Shown piece by piece: positions 50,144 to 62,074 of a stretch of 64,000 bases of DNA. Origin of the DNA: Amaranthus tricolor (Eukaryota; Streptophyta; Magnoliopsida; Caryophyllales; Amaranthaceae); assembly GCF_026212465.1 (NCBI RefSeq), contig NC_080056.1, positions 20,077,036-20,141,035 on the forward strand, written 5' to 3'. The first letter of the stretch is position 1. Each line of letters starts with the position of its first letter. Made by a program: the position numbers and the translations under genes. Under the pieces are notes generated by a model. That model was not told the origin of the DNA. It saw nothing but the letters and a program-made list of their open reading frames with translations, and searched no databases.

Positions 50144-50760
50144 TCAGTTCATTAACATTGCGGAGTCTCTTGTACATGTCGTAATAACACTAGCACCTCG
50201 GTCACATAAAGCTCTATCCACATATATGTTCCCAATAGTAACGAGAATACTGAAACTACCAGGGTTAGCTAGCTTTGGAGGTAAGTTCCCAATCATGAAA
50301 GCATTAGCATTTACCTCCTTAGACACTTGAATTATCTCATCTCGCTTCTTGCCATTGGAATAAATAGTCTTTAGAAATTTTGGAAAGGCAGGTATCTCAG
50401 ACATTGCATCTACAAACGAGAGTTCAATAGACACATTTTTCAATAGTTTCATAATTTTCCCATATTTCTTTTCTAACTTAACTCGCGCTAATTTATAAGG
50501 AAAAAGCACATGCTTAATTAGAATATCAGTGACTTAGACTTTGATTTACCATGTTTCTCATTTATCACAGTATCAGTGGCATCATTATCATGGACTACAA
50601 TATCATTAACATCATCATCATTCACCACATTATGAGAAACAACTTTATCATATACTAGCTTTTCAGAAGATACCTCTACAAAAGGGGGATTGGCTAGTTT
50701 CTTACCACTTCTTATAGTCACTGTATTAATGAACTAGTCAGGTTCTTTACCTTTTGGTTC
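50144..50760 (-). pseudogene. Athila protease N-terminal part and gag C-terminus
   Basis: 50144-50509: LPPKLANPGSFSILVTIGNI and ALCDRGASV, where the family has the protease motif (L)CDLGAS; preceded by gag tail MTIRSGKKLANPPFVEVS (50518-50721) and an Asp/Val-rich low-complexity stretch. A stop at 50510 separates the two. Confidence 0.8.
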
Positions 50761-50899
50761 TGGTCGGCATGGGAACTGGTTTGGGGCTTGAGTGTTGACT
50801 TGTTGTGCCACCTGAGCTATCTATGTCTCAAACATCTTCATGTGGGAGACACTAGTTTGGATGTGAGTCTTTAGCATGTTCCGCAGCTCACCAACCTGG

Positions 50900-51363
50900 G
50901 ACTCAAGACTAGGTTGAGTTTGTTGAGTGTACTGCTCGTATGGCGTTGGATGTTTAAAGGGCTTGTTGATGTTGCAGATTTATCACATTGGTGCTTGAGT
51001 AGGACAAATTAAGTTGGTTCTTATAGCCTGCATTGTACTTGTCAGAATATGGGTCTCTAGGTTGTTTACCGTACAAAGAATTTGCGTCCTCGTAGACTTG
51101 GAGGCAAGTGCTTGAACAGTGTCCAGGGACGCCACATGTATCACATAAATTAGTAGTAGCATTAGAGTTAGAGGAGGAGCTTACCATGCTCACCTTAGCC
51201 ATTTGTTGAATAAGATTGGCTATTTTAATGGTGAGGGCTTTGATGGTCTTAGAATCAGCACTACTTCCCTAGGATACCGGACCTCTCTCATTATTCCAAA
51301 AAAAACCATCTTTGCCATGGTTTGAAAGAGCTTCAAGAGGTCTTTTGGGAGTTTGAGTCCATA
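50900..51363 (-). pseudogene. Athila gag with zinc knuckle
   Basis: CDTCGVPGHCSSTC (CX2CX4HX4C) at about 51100-51142, followed by LQVYEDANSLYGKQPRDPYS and SDKYNAGYKNQLNLSYSST, typical of Athila gag. Upstream 51203-51363 reads TQTPKRPLEALSNHG in another frame, up to the hAT insertion; gag then continues at 55213. Confidence 0.8.
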
Positions 51364-51371
51364 TCACCGCC

Positions 51372-54300
51372 TAGGCATGGCCACGGTCCGGGTTGGTCCG
51401 GTTCCGTTCCGGTTCCATCCGGTTCCGGTTCCACCCGGTTCCGGTTCCATTTGGAACCTGTCGCGAACGGTTCCGGTTCCGGTTCCGGTTCCGGGCGGTT
51501 CCAAACGGTTCCTTAGCGGTTCATGAGGCGGTTCCGGCGGTTCCAACTCACGGGACGGGCGGGTCGGACCATCGGTTCCATTTTAATTTTTTCTTTAAAT
51601 TTTTGTATAATAAAAAAATACTATAATATCGCGGACGTACCTTTGATGATTACTTGATTATTAGCGAAATTCATTGCATGTCAAGTTGTCATCGTTATTG
51701 AAATATTTACTAAAATGAATGGAAAAAAATTAATTAATAAGAAACGAATCAATGATAATGTCGATAAAGATGATTAATAAAAAAAGAGGGAGAAAATGGA
51801 CTTGAACCTAGTACCCAAATGAATACTAAGCTGCCTACGTATCCCGAAGGAATAAAAGCCCACGTAGTTCTTTGTCATACCTTTTATTTATAGTTGTTGA
51901 GTGTTGATTCATCGTTGTCGCTTGTCGGATTGATCCTATTCGTCTTCGTCATCATCATGTGGTTGATATTGATTAGATGCTTCCGCTGACTCTCCTCTTG
52001 ACGATGATGAAGTTGTATCCATCATCATCCATGGATCATCATCGTCGTCTTGATCATCATCGTTCCTTAGTCCTTGTGTTCGTATCTCCGCTTGGTCCCA
52101 ATCTTTCTTGCAAACACATATTTGAATACTATGTGGAGCAAGACGAGATCGCTTTTCATCCAGAACTCTTCTACCTGCACTAAAAGCAGACTCCGACGCA
52201 TTAGTTGACGCGGGAATTGCAAGGATATCCTTTGCAATTCTCGATAAAATGGGAAATTTAACAGATTTTTCTTTCCACCACTCCAAAATATTATAGACAC
52301 TTGGGTCTATTTCAAAGTGGTGTTTTAGATAACTATCTAGTTCTAAAAATGTGGTCGAGGAAGAAGAAGATCCTACAAAACTATCATCTTGCGTCATTAT
52401 GTTAGCAATTACTGAATTATAGAAAGAGGGACGAGCCGAAACGCTAGCACGCCTAGATATATCGCGTTTCGGGTTATATACACTAGCGTATAATTCATAC
52501 AGTTCAGCTAAATATTTTTTACATGTTCCGACATAATAAGCTACATCGGAAGACGGGCGATCTAACGCATGATAATAAAATCCTATTACTTTGGTTAGGA
52601 CCTCGGTTTTAAAACGTGGGTCCAAAATGGTTGCGATTCCATAAATGTAAGGAAAATCGGTAAAATATGATTTCCATTTTTCCATCATTTCAGCAAGAAT
52701 CGGCCTTAATTGTGGGTTAGTATCTTCTTGTGTATGTTTAAGCAGGTGATAAAAAATAGTAATACATTCACTTATTACTAAGTGAACGTTCGGTTCATAA
52801 ACATAAGAAAAAATCTTAGTCGCGTGGTCATACGCTTCTAATATGTTATGTACACCTATTGCTAATTCCCAAGTTTCATCAGCTATGAAACTATCTGTAC
52901 ACTCACTATATAGTTGTGTTATTACTGGGCGATAAGCAATCGCCTTTCTTAATAAATCGTTCGTTGACCCCCAACGTGTAGGAGTATCTAATGACCAATA
53001 CACTTTTTTAAGTTGGTATTGGTCACATAATTGTTTATATCTTCTTTTAATCTTTCCGATCCTAAGCCATTTTACTATATCCCTAATTGGTTCTAATAAT
53101 TCACTTAATTGTTTTATACCTACTTGACAAGATAAGTTAACTATGTGCGCACAACAACGTATGTGTAATAAGCTACCCCCAAGGATTAAACTAAAGGCGG
53201 GTTCGTTAAATAAAAGTTCTATACATTTTATGTTTGCGGTTGCATTATCTATTGAACAACAAAATATTTTATCTAATAAGTTCCATTCCCTACATATCTC
53301 TACTAATCTATATTTTATGTTTTCGCCGGTGTGTCTTTCTGGCATAGTCTTAAAAGCAATTATTCTTTTTTGAATAATCCAATTTCGATCTATCCAGTGT
53401 GCTGTTACACACATATAAGATTCTAAATGTGGGGGAGCAGACCATATGTCAGTTGTTATGCTAACCCTACCATTAAACGATTTAAACATTTCAACTAGGT
53501 CATAGCGCATTGATTCGTATAATTTAATTGTTCGTCTTTTAAGAGTGCTCCTAGGGATTGCTCTAAATTGTGGTTGCAATTGTTGTCTAGTGAGACGCTC
53601 ATATGCCCTACTTTCACCGTGGTTAAAAGGCAATTCATCGCAAATTACATACCTAGAAAATTCATCAATCATGTCATTACGATTATATCTAAAAGGCATA
53701 CCTGTGTTGGGAATGTCCCATTGTGTCTGTCGGCTTCCACTTGTGGTCCCGCTGCCGCTTGATGCATGAGTTTCTTTTGTGATTCCATGCTTCTTTGCCA
53801 AATGTTTGTTAAAAGATCCCGTTCCACCACCTAACACGTATTCACAAAACACAATAAATAAATGTTTATAAAATATGAATATATAATGTATGAATGTATT
53901 ATGTATGTATAAAAAACATAAAAAGTATTTACCTCTGGCGAAATTGTATGAAACTAAGGGCTTTACTCCTTGACTTTCACAAATTTGACAAGTGCATAGG
54001 AACATATCTGGATTCTCGGTTGGTTCTTTTGTGAAATACGACCACACATGTGAAACAGCTCTACCACTAGGAGGTGGCATTGCCGGAAAAGGTTGTCTTA
54101 CTGGTTCATCTTCATCTAAATAAATAATTTAAAATTATAAAACTATAATTAAATAAATAAATAATTTAAAGTTTAATTAATTTGAAGAATAATATTATAA
54201 AACTAACCGATAGTTTGGAAATTGACTCGTTTACCACGAGCTTGTCTTTGTTGTTGTTGTTCTCCTTGTTCTTCATCTGATCTTGTTGATGACTGTCGAG

Positions 54301-55204
54301 ATATATGTACCCCAATTGGGGTCGTTGGTTCTTCTTCTTGTTCTTCTTCTTCTTCAATTTGTATATCTTTTTCCACTTCTTCTGCATATTGATGTAACTC
54401 CGGGTCGTACCCTTCCGGATAATTAGGTTCATAATTATAATTACTAATGGAGGTGTTGTTGATACCGACGGAGTAGAAGTGGCCTTTCTTTTGGAGGAAC
54501 TGGAACCTCCTAATGATTTTGCCACTTTAGTAACTTTTTTTGTGGCTTTTTTCAAAAATGAAGACATGATTGATAGTATAGAAGTAAAAATAGAAATATA
54601 GAATTAAGAAATAAATAAATGATTAATTATGTAACTAACTAAATTAAGAAATAATTAGAAGACTAATTATGTAATTAAGAGAATAATTGCGTAATTAAAG
54701 AATTAAGTAGAGAGAGTAAGTAGAGAGAGTAGGAGAAGAGATGATTTGTGAATGAAAATGATTGAAAGTGATGAGTATTTATAGGATGGATTCCAACGGC
54801 TAGTTAACGGCTATATTAACGGCTATATTGGCGAACCGGTTCCTTGGAACCGGTGGGCCGGTTCAACCGGACCGGTCCCGGTTCCGGTTCCGGTTCCGGT
54901 TCCATGGAACCGTTGAGCCGGTTCAACCGGACCGGTCCCGGTTCCAGTTCCAGAACCGGTTCCATGGAACCGTTGGACCGGTTCTCCCGGACTGGTTCCG
55001 GTTCCAACCCGCGGGTTTTTTGGCCCGGTTCACGACGGTTTTTTCCGGCGGTTTCACGGTTCCGGCGACTTTTTTCCGGCGGTTTCACGGTTTTGCGGTT
55101 CGGGGCGGTTCGGAACCTGTCGCAAACGGTTCCGGTTCCGGTTCCGGTTCCAAGCGGTTCGGGACCGGTTCGGTTCCGGGTAACCCGCCCCGTGGCCATG
55201 CCTA
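51372..55204 (-). mobile_element. Complete hAT transposon (3.8 kb)
   Basis: Terminal inverted repeats of 15 bp are perfect: TAGGCATGGCCACGG at 51372 and its complement ending at 55204. The 8-bp target duplication TCACCGCC is perfect (51364-51371, 55205-55212). Subterminal zones (51385-51545 and 54832-55190) consist of GGTTCCGGTTCC repeats in both orientations, GC-rich against the AT-rich surroundings. It encodes one transposase on the minus strand. Inserted in Athila gag. Confidence 0.95.
51936..54567 (-). CDS. hAT (Ac-like) transposase, 3 exons, one N-terminal frameshift
   Basis: Exons (minus) 54208-54567, 53933-54115, 51936-53830; junctions are GT-AG and frames agree (FARG joined to GGTGSFNKH). 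The 107-bp second intron has no stop and is read through in a simple ORF. N-terminal basic/Gln-rich part with MSSFLKKATKKVTKVAKSL; a one-base shift occurs near 54450. BED zinc finger: WSYFTKE, CTCQIC, then NKHLAKKH. DDE core: TTDIWSAP (first Asp), SIDNATAN (second Asp), a CAHIVNL CxxH block, then NASESAFSAGRRVLDEKRSRL (Glu and dimerisation region, about 52140-52210). C-terminal acidic tail ends DDDEDE. Binds TIRs and subterminal repeats and excises the element by cut-and-paste in the nucleus. Only the frameshift speaks against activity, and it may be spliced around or be a sequence error. Confidence 0.85.
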
Positions 55205-56000
55205 TCACCGCCTTATGCGGCATTGATTGATGACTTATGCTCATCGAATAGTCCTCCATAGAAGGATTGGGCGAGCAACCAATTCGGGATCTGATGATGA
55301 GGGCAACTTATTTGGAGGTCCTTGAACCTCTCCCAAGCCTTATAAAATGACTAGAATGACTGCAGTTTGAAAGTTTGCAGTTCAGTTCGGATTTGCAGGT
55401 CTTACGCGGGGGGTAGAACTAAAAGCCATTGGCTTGCTCTTCTCACGTTTTACATATACCAGCTAGCTTGAATTTGAGCCAAGTTTTGGCTTTATCCTTC
55501 AGGCTGAAAAGAAAAAGCCTCATGCGTACCGCCTCCATAGATAAGTCCTTGGCTGTAATGGTGTCACATCTCTCTACAAAGTCAGCAATATGGTCCTAGG
55601 GACTTTCCGTAGGGTGACCTCCGAACTGCTTGCTCTCTATTATTTAAATGATGTGAGGTTTCAGCTCGAAGTTTTCTGCATCAAAATCAGGTTTAACGAT
55701 TCAACAGATGGAGGTATGAGTGAGCGTTGGCGCACCCAATTTGTCGAATGATTGGTGAGCATTATTGGCCATCTAGTCTTGTTGTTTCCTCAACCGCCTT
55801 AACTGATCGGCGTTCTATCTACGTGCGATGGCCTTGACCTCTAGATTATAACGCTCTAGAGATCGGGCCCTCCTACACATCCAATGATATCAAACACAAA
55901 TAAGGTCTAGGAGAGGGAACAACAAGCGACGAATAATTATTTTGTTCATTTGATTAATCTTATTTGTGTTTGAGATCAAACAAAAGAATTATCCGTCGCT
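55205..56000 (-). pseudogene. Athila gag, N-terminal part
   Basis: Minus strand just right of the hAT element: AWERFKDLQISCPHH, NWLLAQSFYGGLFDEHK (about 55230-55345), a conserved gag block. Further upstream, words are degraded. The PBS lies just right at about 56002-56018. Confidence 0.7.
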
Positions 56001-56194
56001 TCCTCGGCAACGGCACCAAAAACATGGTGTGCCAAAAACGTGGTTTTTATGATTTATATATTTTTTTTATAAAAATGAAAACCTTCCAAAACCACAATCT
56101 CACACTAACTTCACCTGCCTACCACCACCACTACCAGGATCATCAAACAGGACCGAACCCATATCATAATTTGAAATAACTTCAGCGTTCATAT

Positions 56195-56554
56195 TGTTAG
56201 AAATTTGAAGAGTAGGTATGTGGTGGGTTTGTAGTGGAATTGTAATTGATGAATTTGTATTGTGGGAAATGGAGTCAATAATGATGCAATGGATTTATTA
56301 TATTGCTTAAGTTGTTACATGCAAGTATATGCTCTTATTTATAGTAGGTTATGTTAGCTATTCTTCTAGTTAGGTAGTCTATTCTAGAAGAATTATTAAT
56401 TTAGATTTTTCTAAGATATTCTTAACTAGATTTTCTTTATACAATATTCTAGATATATATCCTAGATGTTTCCAGCTTAGATATTTTACATAGATATTTT
56501 CTAGACATATTTTTTCTAGTTATCTTAAGAATTTTCTAGATTAATTCTCTAATA
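56195..56554 (-). repeat. 3' LTR of copia-2
   Basis: Plus-strand view begins TGTTAGAAATTTGAAG and ends TTAATTCTCTAATA. Near-identical to 61714-62074. Confidence 0.93.
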
Positions 56555-56574
56555 CTCTCCCTTAATATGAAAAT

Positions 56575-58200
56575 TCTTGAACACTGAGCTGTTTTCTGAA
56601 CTGGATGAATTTATCTGTTGGTAGTGCCTTGGTGAATATATTTGCGAGCTGCTCTCCCTTCTTGCAGAATTATAGCTCGATTTCCTGTTTCTCGACCAAT
56701 TCTCGAATGAAGTGGTGTCGTATCTCGATATGCTTAGTGTGACTATGGAAAACTGGATTCTTCGTGATGGCTATGGCTGACATATTGTCACAATATATGG
56801 TAGTTGGATCTTCTGTATCTTGTCGTAGGTCTTGAAGAATTCTCCTTAGCCAGACTGCTTCACATGTTGCGCTCGTAGCTAATATGTATTCTGCTTTTGA
56901 TGATGATAGTGCCACCATTGCCTGTTTCTTTGATGACCAGGAGATGGACTTCGATCCTATCTGAAACACGTATCCACTCATACTTCTTCGATCATCAATG
57001 CTTCCAGCACAGTCGCTGTCTGTGTAGCTTGTGAGCTTGTACTCAATTTCGGACTCGTACATTATTCCATGGCTCTTCGTTCCTTTGATATACCTTAGAA
57101 TCCTCTTTACTGCTGCAAGATGTGCCTTGCTAGGTTCACTCAGGAACCTAAAGACAATGCTGACTATATGTACTATGTCGGGCCTTGTGTTTGTGAGATA
57201 GATAAGAGATCCGACCATGCTACGATAGAGCGATGCGTCTACTTTCTCCTTTCCATCATATTTGGAAAGTTTCTCATTTGTAGCCATTGGTGTCGTCATT
57301 GGCTTGCAATCACTCATGTTGAAATTTTTGAGCATATCTTCAGCATATTTCTCCTGTGAGAGAAAAATTCTTCCTGGACCATGCTTAACTTGCATGCCAA
57401 GGAAGTATTTTATAGCTCCAAGGTCGATCATCTCATATTTCGACATCATTGCTTTCTTGAAATCTTCGATCATTTTTGAGTTAGTGCCCATGTAAATTAG
57501 ATCGTCTACATAAAGGCACAAGATGAGAAAATCATGTGACTCTTGTGTCTTGATGTAAAGTGATGGCTCACTTAGGCTTTTTGTAAACCCATTTTGAATA
57601 AGATAGCCATCAATATTGCTATTCCATGCACGAGGAGCCTGCTTGAGCCCATACAGGGCCTTTCGAAGGCGATACACCTTTTCTTCCTTGCCTTCGATTA
57701 CATATCCTTGCGGTTGCTCAACATATACTTCTTCTTTTAACTCGCCATTAAGAAAATCAGATTTGACATCTAATTGAAAAACTTGTAATTTAAGTTGAGC
57801 TGCAAGTGCAAGTAATGACCTAACCGTCTCCATTCGAACAACTAGAGCATATGTCTCGTTGAAATCAACTCCGGGTTGTTGTGAATAGCCTTTTGCAACT
57901 AGGCGAGCCTTGTACTTTAGAATGGAACCATCTTCATTGTATTTGATCTTATAGACCCATTTGAGGCCTATTATTTCTTTGTCTCGACGCTTGTCAACAA
58001 GCTCCCATGTGTGGTTCTTTTCGATCATCTTGATTTCTTCATTCATGGCGTCAATCCATTCTTCTTCTTGTGCTGCCTCTTGGAAGCCTTGTGGTTCGTT
58101 GGCAATGAGAGCCATGATAGCATGATTACACTGATATTTATCCAAGTAGGCTGGAGGACGTCTAGGTCTTTGTGATCGTCGAACTTTTTGTGTTTGACTT
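56575..58200 (-). pseudogene. copia-2 reverse transcriptase and RNase H
   Basis: Long open stretch 56670-58145 on the minus strand: WKLIDAMNEEIK-like start, LKWVYKIKYNEDGSI, FQLDVKSDFLNGELKEEVYV, ALYGLKQAPRAW, LCLYVDDLIYMGTNSK (active site YVDD intact), then RNase H with YTDSDCAGSIDDRRSMSGY, ALSSSKAEYI and HFIRELVEKQ. A TAA/TAG after QEIEL (56667) precedes the last part (FTKALPTDKF). This is the best preserved pol part of the window. Loses continuity with integrase at about 58190. Confidence 0.9.
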
Positions 58201-58860
58201 CATTCTTGCACCAAATATGGTGAGGGTTGATCCAAGAACCCACTTAATACCTTCAAGATTGATGCCAAGAACACTCTTGACACACAAAGAACAAGTAAAC
58301 CTCCTGTTTTGTATGAAAACAGAAGGGTGACAAGAACAATTCTTTAGAATGGTTCTATGTCGTGGATGGAGACGATGAACCTTCACTCAGTCCCTGGCCT
58401 CCTCCTCACACTCAAGTTAGAATTCACTCTCTTAACTTTCGTGGAAATGATTGAATCCTCTCTTTGCTTCACTCACAAAGACAACACTCAGGTTTGTAAT
58501 TGCACACAATTACTTGAATGAAAATTTCATTAACCAAAAACTGAACTGAATGATACAATGAGAGTGCTCCTTTATATAGAGCTTTTCTAACGGCTAGTTG
58601 GGGAGCCTAACAAACATCACTAACCCCGTGCCTTATTATTTAAACACGTGCAATACAAAACATTAAAACTAAAATAGAAATATAAAAATAGCTAAGTATT
58701 CTGAAATCAGCCATTATCAAATATCTATCGAGCACGCGCCCTTGTAGTTGTTCTTGTGGGCTCTGTGAGGACCCTTCGTGTTACCTCTGAGTCTTGGCTT
58801 CTTATTTCTGGTATGAAGATGCCATTCTTTGAGTTCCCACGCTCATACATACATCAGGCT
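58190..58860 (-). other. Unassigned insertion between copia-2 integrase and RT, LTR-like
   Basis: About 0.67 kb that does not fit the copia polyprotein. On the minus strand it has a TATA box (GCTCTATATAAAGG, about 58570-58583), then a transcribed-leader-like stretch (GTTTTTGGTTAATGAAATTT, GTGAGTGAAGCAAAGAG), resembling an LTR promoter. I could not define TG...CA ends or target duplication, so it could be a solo LTR or a small gene fragment. 58860-59150 is a degenerate copia linker. Confidence 0.35.
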
Positions 58861-59056
58861 AGACGTTCCAAGGCTCGCAAGGTGGGGTAGCAGACAACTC
58901 GTTGTATTTGCTGTTCTGTTGTTTGCTGACTTGGGGACAGTCTCCTGTTCCTGTTTTGTATGATAGTTGTTGGGGAACTGTCTACTGTTCCCTTCTGGTC
59001 TTGCCATGCTTCTATGTTCCTCTTTATTCTAATTTGAAGGTGATCCTCCATAATCT

Positions 59057-61055
59057 TCAAGCAAAAGTCAGCCAGTTCAGTAGGCTTAGTAAGTGTACTG
59101 AAACAATTATGCTCTTCATGTTTGGACTTGTATTGTAGATTGTCCATAATTGTTGCGATTTTGGTGTTGGACTCGAGCTTGATGGTGACCTAGGGCTGCT
59201 TAGTGGTGATCTTGGGCTGTCTGGTGTTGATCTTAGCCTACTTATGCCTTCGCCTTGGTTTGGGCTTGGAGGTGGAATGACTGTCACTGGAACTTCTAGA
59301 TTGTGAACTTCTGGATTGCTGTTGTTCCATTGCCACTGTGCTCCTCCATTGAATATGACATCTCTGGAGATGATCAACTCCTTGGATTCAGGCTGATAGA
59401 GACGATATCCTTTAGACTCGTCACTGTATCCAATGAAGATACATTTTTCTCCTTTTCCATCTAGCTTATCCCGATTCTCCTTCAGGACGTGGGCATATGC
59501 ATGCACCCGGAAACTTTGAGGTGCTCAACCCTTGGCTTTCTTTTGTGCCAAACTTCATACGGCGTCATGCTACTTACCGCTTTTGTGGGAGACCTGTTAA
59601 ATATGTAAATAGCTGTGTGGACAGCTTCTGCCCAAAAATGTTTAGGCAGATTTTTTCCTTGCATCATACTCCGAGCCATTTCAGCAATTGTCCTATTTCT
59701 CCTTTCTGCAACACCATTTTGTTGTGGTGTGCATCTTACTGTGAGCTCCTTTTTGATGCCGTGTTGTTTACAGAATTTGTTGAATTCATTGGTTGTGAAT
59801 TCTCCCCCACGATTGGTTCTTAGAACCTCTATTGAATACTCACTTTGTTTTTCTGTGAGGGCTTTAAATTGCATGAAGTGCGATAATGCTTCTAATTTTT
59901 TCTCCAAGAAATACACCCACATCATGCGTGAAAAATCATCCACAATCAACAGAAAGTATCTTTTTCCGCCAAGAGCCTTATTCTTGGTAGGACCCCATAT
60001 ATCAGCATGGACAAGCTCTAATGGAGCTCTAGCCTTCCAAGATGAGGTTGGGAATGGTGATCTATGCATTTTGCCATAGATACAACCCTCACAAATTTTC
60101 TTTTCATTAGTGATTGGTGGTAGCCCAATCACCATTTCTCTATTTTTTAACAGTTTTAAACTATCAAAATTTAAATGTCCGAATCTCAAATGCCACAATG
60201 CGGATTCATTCACCATTGTACTGAGGGCAGTACTAGACTCCAATTGCATTTTAAGTGGAAAAAATTTATTTGGAGCCAGTTTAGTGGTAGTGATTAATTG
60301 CCCCTTTTTCTTATCATATATATGGCATTGATTATTATCAAATTTTACCATACAGCCTTTTTGGACTAACTGGCCCACACTTAACAAATTTTGTGCTAGC
60401 CTAGGGACATAAAAGACGTCGGGGATGAATTTAGAGGAGCCATTTTTTGTTTTAACAACAATTGTTCCCTTTCCGAAAACTTCCTGAGTACTCCCATCAC
60501 CAAGAGTTATTTGTGATTTTATATTTTCATCAAGAGTGATAAAGGAATTTTTATTTCCGGTCATGTGGTTGGAACAACCACTATCAATGTACCATGTGTC
60601 ATTTTTCTCTTCTTGAGCATTTAAACAAGAATAAATTAATTGATCATTAGAGTTATTATTTTCTATAAAATTGGCCTCTTCTTTTTGCCGGAAATAACAA
60701 TCTTTTTCAAAATGAGAGTGTCGTGTACATCTTTTTCATTTGTACCGATAGTCTCTTGTGTTATGGCCATTTTTCTTACACAATATGCAAAAAGAGTTAT
60801 TATCTCGGCTCCCTTGGTTTTTATAATTTCCTCTTCCCGACCACGGTTATTAAAATTTTTCTTTTTTGGTTGAAAATTATTTTCATGGCAATTTTTATTT
60901 TCTCCATTAGAAAATTTTAATTTAGGTTGAAAGGCTTGTTCTACCGACTGCTCATCAAATCTACGCATTCTTTCTTCATGAGCCAATAGAGAGCCCATTA
61001 GCTCAGTCATGTTGAGCAATTTTAAATGTTTGTTAGACTCTTCTATAGCAGCCAC
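59057..61055 (-). pseudogene. copia-2 gag zinc region, protease and integrase
   Basis: 60663-61055: gag C-terminal half with second zinc knuckle (in shifted frame, RHSHFEKDCYF). 59482-60564 plus the preceding WYIDSGCSNHMTG gives the aspartic protease (DSG) and GAG-pre-integrase (LWHLRFGHLN) and integrase core (VHADIWGPTKNK, DDFSRMMWVYFLEKK, LRTNRGGEFTTNEF, PQQNGVAERRNRT). The second catalytic Asp reads Asn (RTNRGGEF for RTDRGGEF). Then 59057-59506 has the copia integrase tail and linker (GYRLYQPESKELIISRDV). Frameshift near 59490. Confidence 0.88.
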
Positions 61056-61160
61056 TATGTGATCAAATTTTTTTGTAAGAGTTCGTAGTATTTTTCGAAT
61101 TATTTTAACATCTTCAATTGTGTCTCCATTAGATCGAATTTGATTAACAATACTTGAGAC

Positions 61161-61613
61161 TCAGTCAACATAGGATTGAATTGATTCATTATATGTCATT
61201 TGTAAGCTATCAAATTGACTCCACAAAGATTGAAGTTTAAAGAGTATTACCTTTTCTGAGCCTCTATCTTTTGTCTCCAGGATACTCCACGCCTCATTTG
61301 CCGTTGTAGCGGCCATGATCGTAGGTAGTATTGTTTCATCTATCCCACGATAAATTATGGAAAGGACATAATGATCCCTTCTTATGTTTTGTTTATATTG
61401 GCCTCTCTTTGAGGCATCCCAAGAAGCCTCTTCATTGGCATCTTTGGATTTCTCGTAGCCATCTTCAATAATTTCCCAAATATCTTGGGTGATGAAGATT
61501 GATTTCATTTGCATACTCCATTGATCAAATTTCTCCGCTTTAAATATAGGTACCCAATTAACTTGGGGATTAAAAATGTTTGAGTTTGTGTTTGAGTTTG
61601 TAGAGGAGGCCAT
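61161..61613 (-). pseudogene. copia-2 gag N-terminal part
   Basis: Starts MASSTNSNTNSNIFNPQVNW at 61613, contains FDQWSMQMKSIFITQDIWE and MTYNESIQSYVD (gag UBN2-like), ending at a stop at 61161 where the frame continues as VSSIVNQIRSN. About 100 bp after the 5' LTR and PBS, a normal start. Confidence 0.88.
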
Positions 61614-61713
61614 TCTATTTTTTTTTGTGGAGTTAATATAATGTTGATATGACGGTTAGAAGATGGATGATAAAAAGTGGAGGCTTTGGATTAAATTGGC
61701 TCTTGATACCAAT

Positions 61714-62074
61714 TGTTAGAAATTTGAAGAGTAGATATGTGGTGGGTTTGTAGTAGAATTGTAATTGATGAATTTGTATTGTGGGAAATGGAGTCAATAA
61801 TGATGCAATGGATTTATTCTAATGCTTAAGTTGTTACATGCAAGTATATGTTCCTATTTATAGTAGGTTATATTAGCTATTCTTCTAGTTAGAAATTCTA
61901 TTCTAGAAGAATTATTAATCTAGAATTTTCCTAAGATATTCTTAACTAGATTTTCTTTATACAATATTCTAGATATATATCCTAGATGTTTCTAGCTTAG
62001 ATATTTAACATAGATATTTTGTATACATATTTTTTCTAGTTATCTTAAGAATTTTCTAGATTAATTCTCTAATA
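61714..62074 (-). repeat. 5' LTR of copia-2
   Basis: Same sequence as 56195-56554, with the PBS immediately to its left on the plus map. Confidence 0.93.

Larger units (their letters stand above)
56195..62074 (-). mobile_element. Ty1/copia LTR retrotransposon (copia-2)
   Basis: LTRs 56195-56554 and 61714-62074 (about 360 bp). 5-bp target duplication CATAT is perfect (56190-56194 and 62075-62079). Primer binding site TGGTATCAAGAGCC (61698-61711, minus strand) lies next to the right (5') LTR; purine-rich TTAAGGGAGAG (minus) is next to the left LTR. LTRs end CTAATA/TGTTAG rather than a strict CA. Coding (minus) from 61613 down to about 56575. The full element is 5.88 kb. Confidence 0.93.

Noticed and set aside
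51322..51626. Gly/Ser/Phe/Arg-rich ORFs in the GGTTCC zones (also 54816-55259).
   Set aside because: Subterminal repeats of the hAT element translated in several frames; no gene context.
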